From assembly GCA_020439995.1 (NCBI GenBank), contig JAGROY010000202.1:1-59084 (forward strand): a stretch of DNA of 59,084 bases. Reading direction: 5' to 3'. The position numbers and the translations under genes were made by a program. Positions 34,502 through 43,227 of the stretch are shown in pieces. The notes below the pieces were generated by a model. It was not told the DNA's origin, made no database searches, and was given only the letters and a program-made list of their open reading frames with translations. The DNA is from Verrucomicrobiia bacterium (GTDB lineage: Bacteria > Verrucomicrobiota > Verrucomicrobiia > Verrucomicrobiales > DEV007). Within the stretch, counting starts at the first letter, position 1; every line of letters starts with the position of its first letter.

Positions 34502-37500
34502 CTAAGCCGTACGGCCACAGCATTGCTTAAATTTTTTGCCGCTTCCACAAGGACATGGATCGTTTCGGTTGGCGACGGGCATTTCGCGGCGGACTGGCTC
34601 GAGCTTGATCTTTGGGCCATCACTTTCTGCCGCAGCAGGAACTCCACTGGAAGTCTGCGGGCTGCTCATCGTGATAGAGCCGCCTCCTCCGCCCATAACC
34701 ACACCTGCTGGGGACGCGGTGGGTGGCTGTACGCCGCCCTGTGCTCCGCGATGCAGGTGTTGTGGCAATGTCGCAAGAAAGTGCTCGAATGCCTGTAGGT
34801 TTGTCGTGCTGCGGAAAAGATTGTGCAGCACTTCTTCCTTAATATTGGTCATCAATTCCTCAAAGAGCTTGTACGCTTCATTTTTATATTCGATGAGGGG
34901 ATCTTTCTGGCCGTAAGAGCGGAGGCTAACACCTTCGCGAAGAGAATCCATTCCATACAGATGGCGCTGCCAGCGTCGATCGATTGCATTGAGTACGATC
35001 CATCGCTCCAGTCCTGTCAGTGCGTCCGGGACTTCCGACCGTGTCTTCAAGTCATAAGCCGCTTTGACCTGCTCGATGATGAAGCTGGCATTGCCCCTGA
35101 CATCGCGTGAAGCGAAATCCGCCCGCTCCTCGGACATGCGCAGGGGGAAGGTGGTGTTCACCCAGTTCAACAGGCCGCCATAATCCGGTGATTCGCCCCC
35201 TTCGAGGAATTCAAAAGTCTTCGCCGGGATTGCTTCATCCATTGCTTCCTCAAGGAGCTCGCGGGGATTTTCGGTTTCCAGAACTTCATTGCGGTAGCCG
35301 TAGACGACTTCCCGCTGCTGGTTCATGACGTCGTCAAAGTCGAGCACCCGCTTACGCCAGGTGTAGTTCCGTTGCTCGACTTTTTTCTGTGCGTTTTCGA
35401 CGCTCTTGTTCAGCAGGCTGCTCTCGAGTTCCTGACCCTCTTCGAGGCCAAAGCGCTCCATGATTCGCGTCATGCGCTCGGAAGCGCCAAAGTTGCGCAT
35501 CAAGTCATCCTCGAAGCTAATAAAGAAAATGGACTCACCCGGATCCCCCTGACGGGCGCAACGACCGCGCAGCTGTCGGTCAATTCTGCGGGACTCATGC
35601 CGCTCAGTTCCGAGAACCAGCAGGCCACCAAGTTCAGATACACCCTGGCCGAGTTTGATGTCCGTTCCCCGTCCAGCCATGTTGGTTGAAACGGTCACGG
35701 CACCGCGAAGACCTGCGCTTTGAACGATCTCGGCTTCCTGGCGGTGATATTTAGCGTTGAGAACATTGTGAGGAATCTTTTCGCGCTTCATCATGCGCGA
35801 GAGCGTCTCCGAAGATTCGACGCTCGCCGTTCCCACAAGGATTGGCTGCCCTTTTTCGTTCCGCTCTTTGAGCAAAGCAATCACGGCAGCGTATTTCTCA
35901 CGCCGTGTCTTGAATATTTTGTCATTCATGTCCTGGCGGAGGACTGGCCGGTTGGTCGGAATTACGAGTAGATCAAGGCCGTAGATATCGCTGAATTCCG
36001 CAGCTTCCGTTTCTGCCGTTCCAGTCATGCCGGACAGCTTGTCATAGAGGCGGAAGTAGTTCTGGATCGTGATGGTCGCGAGAGTCTGCGTCTCTTTATC
36101 GATCTTGACCCCTTCCTTGGCCTCGACAGCCTGGTGCAGGCCGTCGCTCCAGCGGCGCCCCGCCATTTTACGACCGGTGTTCTCGTCAACGATCATCACC
36201 TTGTTGTCTTCGACGACGTAATGAACATCACGCTCGTAGACACAGTAGGCTTTCAGAAGCTGAGAGATATTGTGCATGCGCTGGGCCTGCATGTCCATCC
36301 GCTCCTGGATCTTCTCTTTTTGCTGGGCCTTGGCCTCGGCAGAGAGATCCTCGTTGCCGTCGATCTCGCTGAATGCTGTGGTGATGTCAGGCAGCACGAA
36401 GGCGTCTGGATCGTCGGGGTTGAGATACGTCCGCCCTTTCTCTGAAAGATCGGCGTCGTGGCTTTTCTCGTCGATGATGTAATAAAGTTCCTCCTTTAGA
36501 GCGAACAGCGCTGTCTTCTGGTTGTCCTGATAGTAAGTCAGCTCAGCCTTGTCCATCGCCCGACGCATGTCTGGATCTTCCATCATGCGCATCAGGGTGC
36601 GGTGGCGTGGCTGGCCAAGCTTGATCTTGAACATCAGGTGGCCTGCCTCTTCGATGTCGCCAGCCTCGGCTTTCGCTTTAGCATCGCGGGCGACTTCGTT
36701 GAGCAGTACGGCCTGGCGCTTTACGAGCTGATCCACCAGCGGTTTGAACACATCGTACTGGTGAGTATCGACCGTCACGGGGCCACTAATGATGAGAGGC
36801 GTACGAGCTTCGTCGATGAGGACGGAGTCAACTTCGTCGATGACTGCGTAAAAGTGCCCTCGCTGCACTTGTTCGTCTTTCGACGAGGCCATGCCGTTGT
36901 CCCGAAGGTAATCGAAGCCAAATTCGCTGTTCGTTCCGTATGTGATATCGCACTGATATTGCTGGCGGCGAACTGGCGGCGGCTGGTCATTCTGAATGCA
37001 GCCAACGGTCAATCCGAGATACTTGTAGAGAATTCCCATCCACTCGGAGTCCCGTCGTGCGAGGTAATCGTTGACGGTAATAATGTGCACCCCGCGGCCG
37101 GTGAGCGCGTTCAGGTAAACGGGCAAGGTGCCTACGAGAGTTTTACCTTCTCCAGTAGCCATCTCAGCGATCCGACCCATGTGCAGCGCCATGCCGCCGA
37201 TGAGCTGAACGTCAAAGTGAACCATTTCCCAGCCCATCGGCTGGTCACAGACGATGAATTCGTTGCCGGCCAGTCGGCGGGCAGCATTTTTTACGACCGC
37301 AAACGCTTCTGGCAAAATCCGATCCAAATACGCATTTTGCTCAGCATGGACTTCTTCGAGGGCGTCGACTTTCTTTTTACGAGCCTTCTCGTGGATGTCC
37401 TGAATCTTCCTAATTGTTTCGGTATCAGGCGAATCCCCAGAGTTGAGCGCCGCGATCGCTGCATTTGCGTCGTTGTCGATGGCAGAATATGCCTTGTCAC

Positions 37501-37672
37501 GGATTGCCGCGAGTTCTGCCTTCCAGTGGGCTGTTTTCTCCAGCAAAACGGATTCGGGCTGCTTTTGCAACTCCTCCTCCAGGCTGTTGATTTCCAGCAC
37601 CTTTGGCCAAAGGCGTTTAATTTCTCGTTGGTTCTTGGAACCGACGACTTTTTTAAGAATCCATTGCAGCAT
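34502..37672 (-). CDS. secA: Preprotein translocase ATPase SecA
   Basis: Start ATG 37672 (MLQWILKKVVGSKNQREIKRLWP) gives a 1056-residue protein, longer than the usual 840-900. Domains in order: nucleotide-binding domain with Walker A in MATGEGKTLVGTLPVYLNAL and DEVD-type VIDEVDSVLIDEAR, then preprotein cross-linking and helical regions. Next comes the second ATPase half with STNMAGRGTDIKLG and RQLRGRCARQGDPGES, and finally a C-terminal zinc-binding tail CPCGSGKKFKQCC. An insertion of about 150 residues within the first part resembles that seen in other long SecA proteins. It drives post-translational protein export through SecYEG. Confidence 0.95.
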   Translation of the reverse strand: MLQWILKKVVGSKNQREIKRLWPKVLEINSLEEELQKQPESVLLEKTAHWKAELAAIRDKAYSAIDNDANAAIAALNSGDSPDTETIRKIQDIHEKARKKKVDALEEVHAEQNAYLDRILPEAFAVVKNAARRLAGNEFIVCDQPMGWEMVHFDVQLIGGMALHMGRIAEMATGEGKTLVGTLPVYLNALTGRGVHIITVNDYLARRDSEWMGILYKYLGLTVGCIQNDQPPPVRRQQYQCDITYGTNSEFGFDYLRDNGMASSKDEQVQRGHFYAVIDEVDSVLIDEARTPLIISGPVTVDTHQYDVFKPLVDQLVKRQAVLLNEVARDAKAKAEAGDIEEAGHLMFKIKLGQPRHRTLMRMMEDPDMRRAMDKAELTYYQDNQKTALFALKEELYYIIDEKSHDADLSEKGRTYLNPDDPDAFVLPDITTAFSEIDGNEDLSAEAKAQQKEKIQERMDMQAQRMHNISQLLKAYCVYERDVHYVVEDNKVMIVDENTGRKMAGRRWSDGLHQAVEAKEGVKIDKETQTLATITIQNYFRLYDKLSGMTGTAETEAAEFSDIYGLDLLVIPTNRPVLRQDMNDKIFKTRREKYAAVIALLKERNEKGQPILVGTASVESSETLSRMMKREKIPHNVLNAKYHRQEAEIVQSAGLRGAVTVSTNMAGRGTDIKLGQGVSELGGLLVLGTERHESRRIDRQLRGRCARQGDPGESIFFISFEDDLMRNFGASERMTRIMERFGLEEGQELESSLLNKSVENAQKKVEQRNYTWRKRVLDFDDVMNQQREVVYGYRNEVLETENPRELLEEAMDEAIPAKTFEFLEGGESPDYGGLLNWVNTTFPLRMSEERADFASRDVRGNASFIIEQVKAAYDLKTRSEVPDALTGLERWIVLNAIDRRWQRHLYGMDSLREGVSLRSYGQKDPLIEYKNEAYKLFEELMTNIKEEVLHNLFRSTTNLQAFEHFLATLPQHLHRGAQGGVQPPTASPAGVVMGGGGGSITMSSPQTSSGVPAAAESDGPKIKLEPVRREMPVANRNDPCPCGSGKKFKQCCGRTA

Positions 37673-37814
37673 GAGCCCGAAACAAGTCTGAAGTATAGTT
37701 GCCGGACTATCGGGCTTAGCACCCGAAAGGCAACTATGAAGTTTATGCGCAATTTCAGGGCTTTCTGAAAGTTGCCGAGACTTCAGAAGTTCAGCACGGC
37801 AGGAAAAATTCCGG

Positions 37815-39866
37815 CTACCGCGAATCAAGAAGCTGTTGTGCTGCGGCCACGCTTTCCCACGCTTGTTGATTGCCGGGTTCCAGCTGGGTCGCGCGTTTAA
37901 AGCAGTCGAGCGCTTCTTCGATCCGCTGTTGCTTGATGAGCGAATTGCCGAGATTCAAGTATCCGGGGACGAATCCGGGGGCCAGTAGAATGGTATTTCG
38001 AAAGCGGGTTTCGGCGCTCTCCCAGTCTTCCATGTTGAAGTAGGCGGCGCCGAGATTGAGCTGTGTCAGAGCATCTTCAGGCTTGAGGTGGGCTGCCGTT
38101 TCAAGAAACGGAGCTGCGTCTTGAGCCCGGTCCATTGCCAGGTAGGTGACACCGATGTTGTAGTGAGTTTCGACATCGTTCCTGGCTTCCAGCGATCGTT
38201 TGAAACAGGTGATCGCTTCGGTTGGATCTCGACGATCAAGCGCGAGCTGGCCAAGTTGATGCCAGGCGGCTGCGTGAGTTGGATCAGTAGCGACGGCTTT
38301 TTGAAAGTGAAGCCGAGCTGCTGCCGGATCACCCGTCTCAACAAGCAACAGGCCGAAGTTGAAGTGAGCAGCCACGTGATCGGGATTCACCGCGAGTGCC
38401 TGTTCGAAATGGGAGCGAGCCTGGCGGAATTTTTTTTCGATGCTCAACGCTGCGCCAAGATTGCTGTGAGCCTCCGGATCGTCGGGGTTCAGTTGCAGAG
38501 CGAATCGGAATCCCGCCAGGGCCTCCGCAGCGCTCTTCTCGGCAATGGCCTTTTCCAACTTCGGCAGATCCGCTGCCCGGCGTGGTAGTACCTGGATCCA
38601 CAGGCTTCCCATTTCATTGGATGACAGCTCGCCATAGGTGACCCGTTGGGGGGGATTGTTAGGATTACGCTCGTTCCGGGTAGAGTTATCATAGGTGAAG
38701 TGCATGTGGATCGTGCTGCCTTCTGGAAGTGTGAATGGCTCTGCGTAGCGGTAGTCGTCCTGCCAGTTGAAGTCCCAGTTCTTGATGTGCAGGAGGTCGA
38801 TCTGCTGGTCGGCAGGAGTCGTTGCCGTGACGCGCATCTCGCGCCCCAGGTAGTGGGCATGGGGATAGATCCCGAGGAGATTCACATCGACCGGGAGGGT
38901 GAAGGTTTCACTGATCGTGTATTCTGGATCCCCCGCAGCGATGTCGATCGTCTGGATCTCAAGCTGGATCATCGCGGGCGTGCGGGTCGGTGGTCGGTCA
39001 GCAAAGTGCAGGCCGACTCGTAGCTTGAGCGGTTCAGGCTTGCCGCTGGGCAGCAGGTGTAAGGCGGCAATCAGGTCAGTTCCTGGTTCTAATTTCCATG
39101 CCATGTCCTCCGGGCCTTCTTTGGGAACTTTACCGGGTGTCCAGCCGACGAATTGACCGTCGGGGCTGGAGATCAGGCTCGGTTGCTGCATGCCTGCGTA
39201 GCCTGGTTGCGGATCTGTGGCATCGCGCTGTCGGCCGATTTGGCCGGGGTCTTTCAGGATGACCCCGTGATGAATGATCCTGGGGTTTTCGGGGCGAATC
39301 TCAACAGAGCAAACGTAGTGAGTATCATCAATGTCGAGGGGGAGTACAAAGCTGCGGAAAATATCTGCGCCCTCTGCAGGAAGAGTGTAGCCGGCGGGTA
39401 GTTCGACGATCAGATCAGGTTCGCCGAGTTGCCATCCTTCCGTCCAGGTTGGCAGTTCAGGGAGGTCATCCACATTCCCTTCAACCATGCCTTGTGCCAC
39501 CCACTTGCGAAGCACATCCTTCTGCTGATCGGTCAGGCGGCGTAAATCCGCAAACTCGTGGGGTTGCGGCTCCGGGAGCCACGGTGGCATGTAACCGCTT
39601 TCGACAACTTCCTGAATCTGCTCGCCTCGTTTTCGTACATCCTCATAGTCGAGAAGTGCAAACGGGGCCGACTCGCCAGGGCGATGACATCCCGCGCATT
39701 TCGAGTAAATGATTGGCGCAACATCCAGAGAGAATGTGGGATTCTCGACGGCTGTGGGTGCTGGAGGCGGCGCTGATGTTGAAGAGGCGGATTGCGTTGA
39801 CTGTTTATCGCATGCGCACACGATGAAACCTGAAAGCAGGGCCATTGCGATGCGGATTGTGATCAT
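37815..39866 (-). CDS. Cytochrome c, copper-monooxygenase-like and TPR lipoprotein
   Basis: This 683-residue precursor has a lipobox ending at C19 (FIVCAC), so it is probably an outer-membrane or periplasmic lipoprotein. Residues 45-125 hold one haem c site, C57-x-x-C60-H61 (KCAGCHRPGES). A middle region has IIHHGVILKDP, HYVCSVEIRP, GIYPHAHYLGREM and IHMHFTYDNS. These repeated histidine pairs are like the copper-binding sites of type II (PHM/DBH) ascorbate-dependent monooxygenases. The C-terminal third (about 440-680) is a row of TPR units (AHFNFGLLLVETGDPAAARLHF). This composition occurs in Planctomycetes and Verrucomicrobia. It may be an oxidase or redox sensor; the substrate is unknown. 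Confidence 0.75.
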   Translation of the reverse strand: MITIRIAMALLSGFIVCACDKQSTQSASSTSAPPPAPTAVENPTFSLDVAPIIYSKCAGCHRPGESAPFALLDYEDVRKRGEQIQEVVESGYMPPWLPEPQPHEFADLRRLTDQQKDVLRKWVAQGMVEGNVDDLPELPTWTEGWQLGEPDLIVELPAGYTLPAEGADIFRSFVLPLDIDDTHYVCSVEIRPENPRIIHHGVILKDPGQIGRQRDATDPQPGYAGMQQPSLISSPDGQFVGWTPGKVPKEGPEDMAWKLEPGTDLIAALHLLPSGKPEPLKLRVGLHFADRPPTRTPAMIQLEIQTIDIAAGDPEYTISETFTLPVDVNLLGIYPHAHYLGREMRVTATTPADQQIDLLHIKNWDFNWQDDYRYAEPFTLPEGSTIHMHFTYDNSTRNERNPNNPPQRVTYGELSSNEMGSLWIQVLPRRAADLPKLEKAIAEKSAAEALAGFRFALQLNPDDPEAHSNLGAALSIEKKFRQARSHFEQALAVNPDHVAAHFNFGLLLVETGDPAAARLHFQKAVATDPTHAAAWHQLGQLALDRRDPTEAITCFKRSLEARNDVETHYNIGVTYLAMDRAQDAAPFLETAAHLKPEDALTQLNLGAAYFNMEDWESAETRFRNTILLAPGFVPGYLNLGNSLIKQQRIEEALDCFKRATQLEPGNQQAWESVAAAQQLLDSR

Positions 39867-39880
39867 GGGGAGCTCTCTTT

Positions 39881-41056
39881 CTACCAGGCGCCGATGACTT
39901 CAAAGACGTTGCCCCGCAGGTATTCGGTTTCCGGAAGCAGCGGATTGACCGGGTGGTCACCACGCTGGGTGAATGTTGCTCGTTGCCGCAAGTTGCGGTG
40001 GCTGTCGACCGATGAATCGCAGATCATGCCGCGGAATTCTCCGGCTCCAACGTGATGGGAACAGCTGAACGTCGCCAGGATTCCGCCTGGCTCGAGCATT
40101 TTGAGCGCGCGCAGGTGAATCTCTTTGTAGCCTCGCAGTGCATCACGCAGCGATTTCTTGTTCCGCGTGAACGATGGTGGGTCGAGCACAATAAGGTCAT
40201 ATTTTTTTCCCTCGGATTCTTCTTTCTTCAGGAAGTCGAAGGCGTTTTCCGCAAGGAATTGAATGTCAGGTGCGCCGCTGGCCTCCGCGTTTGCTTTGGC
40301 GGCGGCAATGGCAGGTTCGCTGACGTCGACCGCAGTGACTTCCGTGGCTCCGGCCAGTGCGCTGGCGATAGCGAATCCGCCCTGGTTCGTGAAGCAATCG
40401 AGGACTCGCCGACCGCGGCTGAATTCTGCAACGATCTTATAGTTCTCCAGTTGGTCGAGATAGAGGCCAGTCTTTTGTCCACCAAGGAGATCAACCAGAA
40501 AGCGCATGCGGCCGAAGGGGACGGTGAACGGCTCCGGTGGGGTGCCTCTTAGAATTCCTGTATGGAGGGTCATGCCCTCGGCCTTGCGGATTGGGCTGTC
40601 ATTGCGCTCAACAATCCCCAAAGGAGCCAGGGTTTCCTGAATTGCATCAGCCAACAGATCTTTGCGTTGATCCATTGCCAGAGTCAGTGTCTGCAGCACG
40701 ACGAAATCGCCATAGCGGTCGATAATAACGCCCGGCAGGCCATCGCTTTCGCTCCACACCACGCGGCACAGCAGGGGACTGATGCCGGGCAGTTTTTCAC
40801 GATAGGCTATCGCACGTTCAATCCGGCGTTTGAAGAAGTCCGCGTCCAATTCCTGCTTTCGCCGGGAAAATCTACGTGCGATGATTTGCGACTGTGGATT
40901 GTAAATGGCAGATCCCAAGGGCCTGTTCCGTTGATCCATCAGAGCTACAACAGAGCCAGGCTGAGGATCGCCGAGAGTCTTTTTTACTTCAGTTCCGTAG
41001 ACCCACTCGTGGCCATGAAAGATGCGGGAGCGTTGATTGACAATAATACCTGACAT
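39881..41056 (-). CDS. rlmI: 23S rRNA cytosine-C5 methyltransferase RlmI-like
   Basis: ATG 41056 (MSGIIVNQRSRIFHGHEWVYG) gives the expected N-terminal PUA domain (residues 1-70). The RNase H-like/EEHEE region follows (AIAYREKLPG...WSESDGLPGVIIDRYGDFVVLQ). The Rossmann methyltransferase domain has VLDCFTNQGGFAIASALAGATEVTAVDVS (SAM motif I) and DLIVLDPPSFTRNKKSL (DPPSF motif), then GGILATFSCSHHV. Family members methylate C1962 of 23S rRNA. The frame is open further upstream to 41248, but no domain supports that. It follows the AI-2E transporter gene by 37 bp. Confidence 0.9.
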   Translation of the reverse strand: MSGIIVNQRSRIFHGHEWVYGTEVKKTLGDPQPGSVVALMDQRNRPLGSAIYNPQSQIIARRFSRRKQELDADFFKRRIERAIAYREKLPGISPLLCRVVWSESDGLPGVIIDRYGDFVVLQTLTLAMDQRKDLLADAIQETLAPLGIVERNDSPIRKAEGMTLHTGILRGTPPEPFTVPFGRMRFLVDLLGGQKTGLYLDQLENYKIVAEFSRGRRVLDCFTNQGGFAIASALAGATEVTAVDVSEPAIAAAKANAEASGAPDIQFLAENAFDFLKKEESEGKKYDLIVLDPPSFTRNKKSLRDALRGYKEIHLRALKMLEPGGILATFSCSHHVGAGEFRGMICDSSVDSHRNLRQRATFTQRGDHPVNPLLPETEYLRGNVFEVIGAW

Positions 41057-41093
41057 AATGTTAGGGGGCAGAATGAAAGTGAGCGAATGGAGG

Positions 41094-42701
41094 TTAAGCA
41101 GCGTCTCCTTCTTCTTCTGCAGTGGCAGCCCCGGAATGAAGGAATTCGGCCTGTCTTTGTTCCCACATATCTCTGCCGCGCTCCCAGACGTAGCGCTGGA
41201 ACAGCACCTTGAGGGCCGCAGTGAGTGGGACGGCCAGTAGAGCACCAAGAAGCCCTCCGATCAAGAGGCTCCAGAAGAATACCGAGAATATCACGGTCAG
41301 CGGATGAAGACCCACCGAGTCACCAACGATCTTGGGCGCTGTTACCAGGCCGTTGATCTGTTGAACGATGACGAAAATACCGGTCACGATGACCGGGTAG
41401 GGCCAGATTGCTCCCTCAGGCAGCCAGCTCCAGGTATGAATCAGATTGCCTGCACCGTCCGTCGCTCCGAAGTGCGCGATCGAAATGAGAACCGCCGGAA
41501 TCCAGCAAAGAAGATTTCCAAGGTAGGGGATGAGGCCAAGTAATGCGACGAACACTCCAATCAGCAGTCCGTTTGGCATGCCAATCAACGTCAGGCAGAT
41601 TCCAATAAGAAATCCATCGATCATGCTCACTAACATTTGCCCCCTGAAGAAGCTGATCAGGTAGCCGTTGATTTCTGTCAGCGTCGAAACGACCTCGTCC
41701 TTGAAGTGTGATTGCTGGAGCGGCAGGTATTTGCTCCAGTTCTCTTTGATCGCGGCACCTTCCTTCAGGAAATAGTAAAGATAGACGGGCACCAGAAAGA
41801 GGCCGAAAACGTAACCGAAAACGCCGAGGAATCCCTGCAGGCCAGAACTGACAAATTTCCACGCCCGAGTCAGGAGAGTGGGGTAGTGCTCCATGAGCCA
41901 TTCCTTGATCTGCGCCTTAAGCCAGTGAGGCTGATTTCCCACGATATCGAATGCGAGTTCGATGATTAAATGGTCGTTCTTCGTAGTCAGATCCTCAGAT
42001 TGCTCGTCGGGCTGGTTTGCTTGCTTTGTCAGGAGAGCATTCAGTTCTGCCAGTTGGGACGGTTTGGTTTCGGCAATGGTAGGGCCGTCAGCATCGATCG
42101 GCTTTCCCTGATCATCGAAAAGGCGAATGTGAGGAGGGGTATCTCCAGCTGCAGTTGAGATGGCGATGAGGTTCTGACCTTTCGATGGCAGGCTGGCCCG
42201 GTCTTTGACAATCTGCAGCTCGTAGTTTGAGTAGTCCGCGAGGGGGGGCAATTCTCCGTCGGCGCTTGCGGAGATGAGCGGTTTGATCCGTTTTTCCATC
42301 CGTAGCAGGCCTGTCTCAATGTAGTTGCCCGCCTTCTCTGTGATCTCAGTCTTGCTGTCACGCAAATCGAAGCCTTGCTGGATTGCCGCAGGAATCACGG
42401 AAAGCATCAGTATCAGGATGAGCCCTACGAACGATGAGAATACCACCAGGATGGCTCGGAGCCGGGGAACTCCACGAGCGATCAACTTTGTAACGAGCGG
42501 ATCGATTAGATAAGCAATGATCCCGGCCGCCGCGAGGGGAACAAGGACGGGCTGCAAAAATTGCAGAACTCTTGCGCCCAAGACGATGATCCCAACCCCA
42601 ATGCACCCGATTACTACCATCGAAAGGCCAGTGACCGCTGTCCACAGGGTTTTGTTCTGGAAGGCGTTGGGGTATGATTCTCTGTTTTCGGACTCAGGCA
42701 C
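41094..42701 (-). CDS. AI-2E family (PerM/TqsA) transporter, long loop
   Basis: This 535-residue membrane protein starts MPESENRESYPN. Hydrophobic helices at about 20-90 (VIGCIGVGIIVLGARVL, PVLVPLAAAGIIAYLID) precede a large soluble loop of about 160 residues, longer than usual for the family. The conserved C-terminal block follows: GLFLVPVYLYYFLKEG, IDGFLIGICLTLIGMPNGLLIGVFVALLGLIPYLGN, and NGLVTAPKIVGDSVGLHPLTVIFSVFFWSLLIGGLLGALLAVPLTAALKV. Family members export autoinducer-2, or act as Na+/H+ antiporters or permeases; the substrate here is not known. The upstream 526-bp region holds its promoter. Confidence 0.85.
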   Translation of the reverse strand: MPESENRESYPNAFQNKTLWTAVTGLSMVVIGCIGVGIIVLGARVLQFLQPVLVPLAAAGIIAYLIDPLVTKLIARGVPRLRAILVVFSSFVGLILILMLSVIPAAIQQGFDLRDSKTEITEKAGNYIETGLLRMEKRIKPLISASADGELPPLADYSNYELQIVKDRASLPSKGQNLIAISTAAGDTPPHIRLFDDQGKPIDADGPTIAETKPSQLAELNALLTKQANQPDEQSEDLTTKNDHLIIELAFDIVGNQPHWLKAQIKEWLMEHYPTLLTRAWKFVSSGLQGFLGVFGYVFGLFLVPVYLYYFLKEGAAIKENWSKYLPLQQSHFKDEVVSTLTEINGYLISFFRGQMLVSMIDGFLIGICLTLIGMPNGLLIGVFVALLGLIPYLGNLLCWIPAVLISIAHFGATDGAGNLIHTWSWLPEGAIWPYPVIVTGIFVIVQQINGLVTAPKIVGDSVGLHPLTVIFSVFFWSLLIGGLLGALLAVPLTAALKVLFQRYVWERGRDMWEQRQAEFLHSGAATAEEEGDAA

Positions 42702-43227
42702 GGGATCTAGCGGACTCAGTGGCTGACGCTACATGGACGCTTCAGGCTTGTCATCAACGATCTTGACCGGGCCCAGGCTACGGTGAACAACTCTGGTGAA
42801 TAACTTTGCCGATCAGCGCGAAATTCCTCGTTTTGCAGGGGAATGTTCACTTTAGCAGCTGAATAAAATTCCTTCCGGCACTCAACTTCGGGCATCTGAC
42901 CGACCAACTCGGTTCCACAGGCAGGCGGTGGTGAGATTGAGGAGTCATTCATCTCTAACACTGAAACATGCACAAGTTGTTGAAAGTCAGTGTCACGTTT
43001 GCATGCAGAGCATGCTTTCGTGTCTTTCAGAAGCTTTTCTGAACTGGTTTTTCGGATTGAACGAGTGTTAGTGACGCCGATCAGTAAAGTTGTTCACTGC
43101 CTCGCTCGAAAGCGGTGAATAACGTGGGGAAAATGCAAAAGTTATCCCGAAGAATTCGGCGATGCAGGTAAGGACACCCGCATCCAGCACAGTGCAACAT
43201 TCTGGCGGCTATAGCCAATGTGTCTTC
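42702..43227. other. 526-bp intergenic region with repeated GTGAAYAAC motifs
   Basis: No coding frame is convincing. It contains four near-identical motifs: GGTGAACAAC (42782-42791), GGTGAATAAC (42795-42804 and 43114-43123), and the inverted AGTTGTTCACT (43088-43098). The GTGAATAA copies match the DnaA-box consensus TTATNCACA (reverse TGTGNATAA) at 8 of 9 positions; the others match at 7. TTATCCC follows at 43142. On the reverse strand it lies upstream of the transporter gene and downstream of rpoD. Confidence 0.5.

Noticed and set aside
42716..42973. An 85-codon reverse frame in the rpoD-side intergenic region
   Set aside because: No hydrophobic or domain pattern, mixed codon use, and it covers part of the DnaA-box-like motif cluster.
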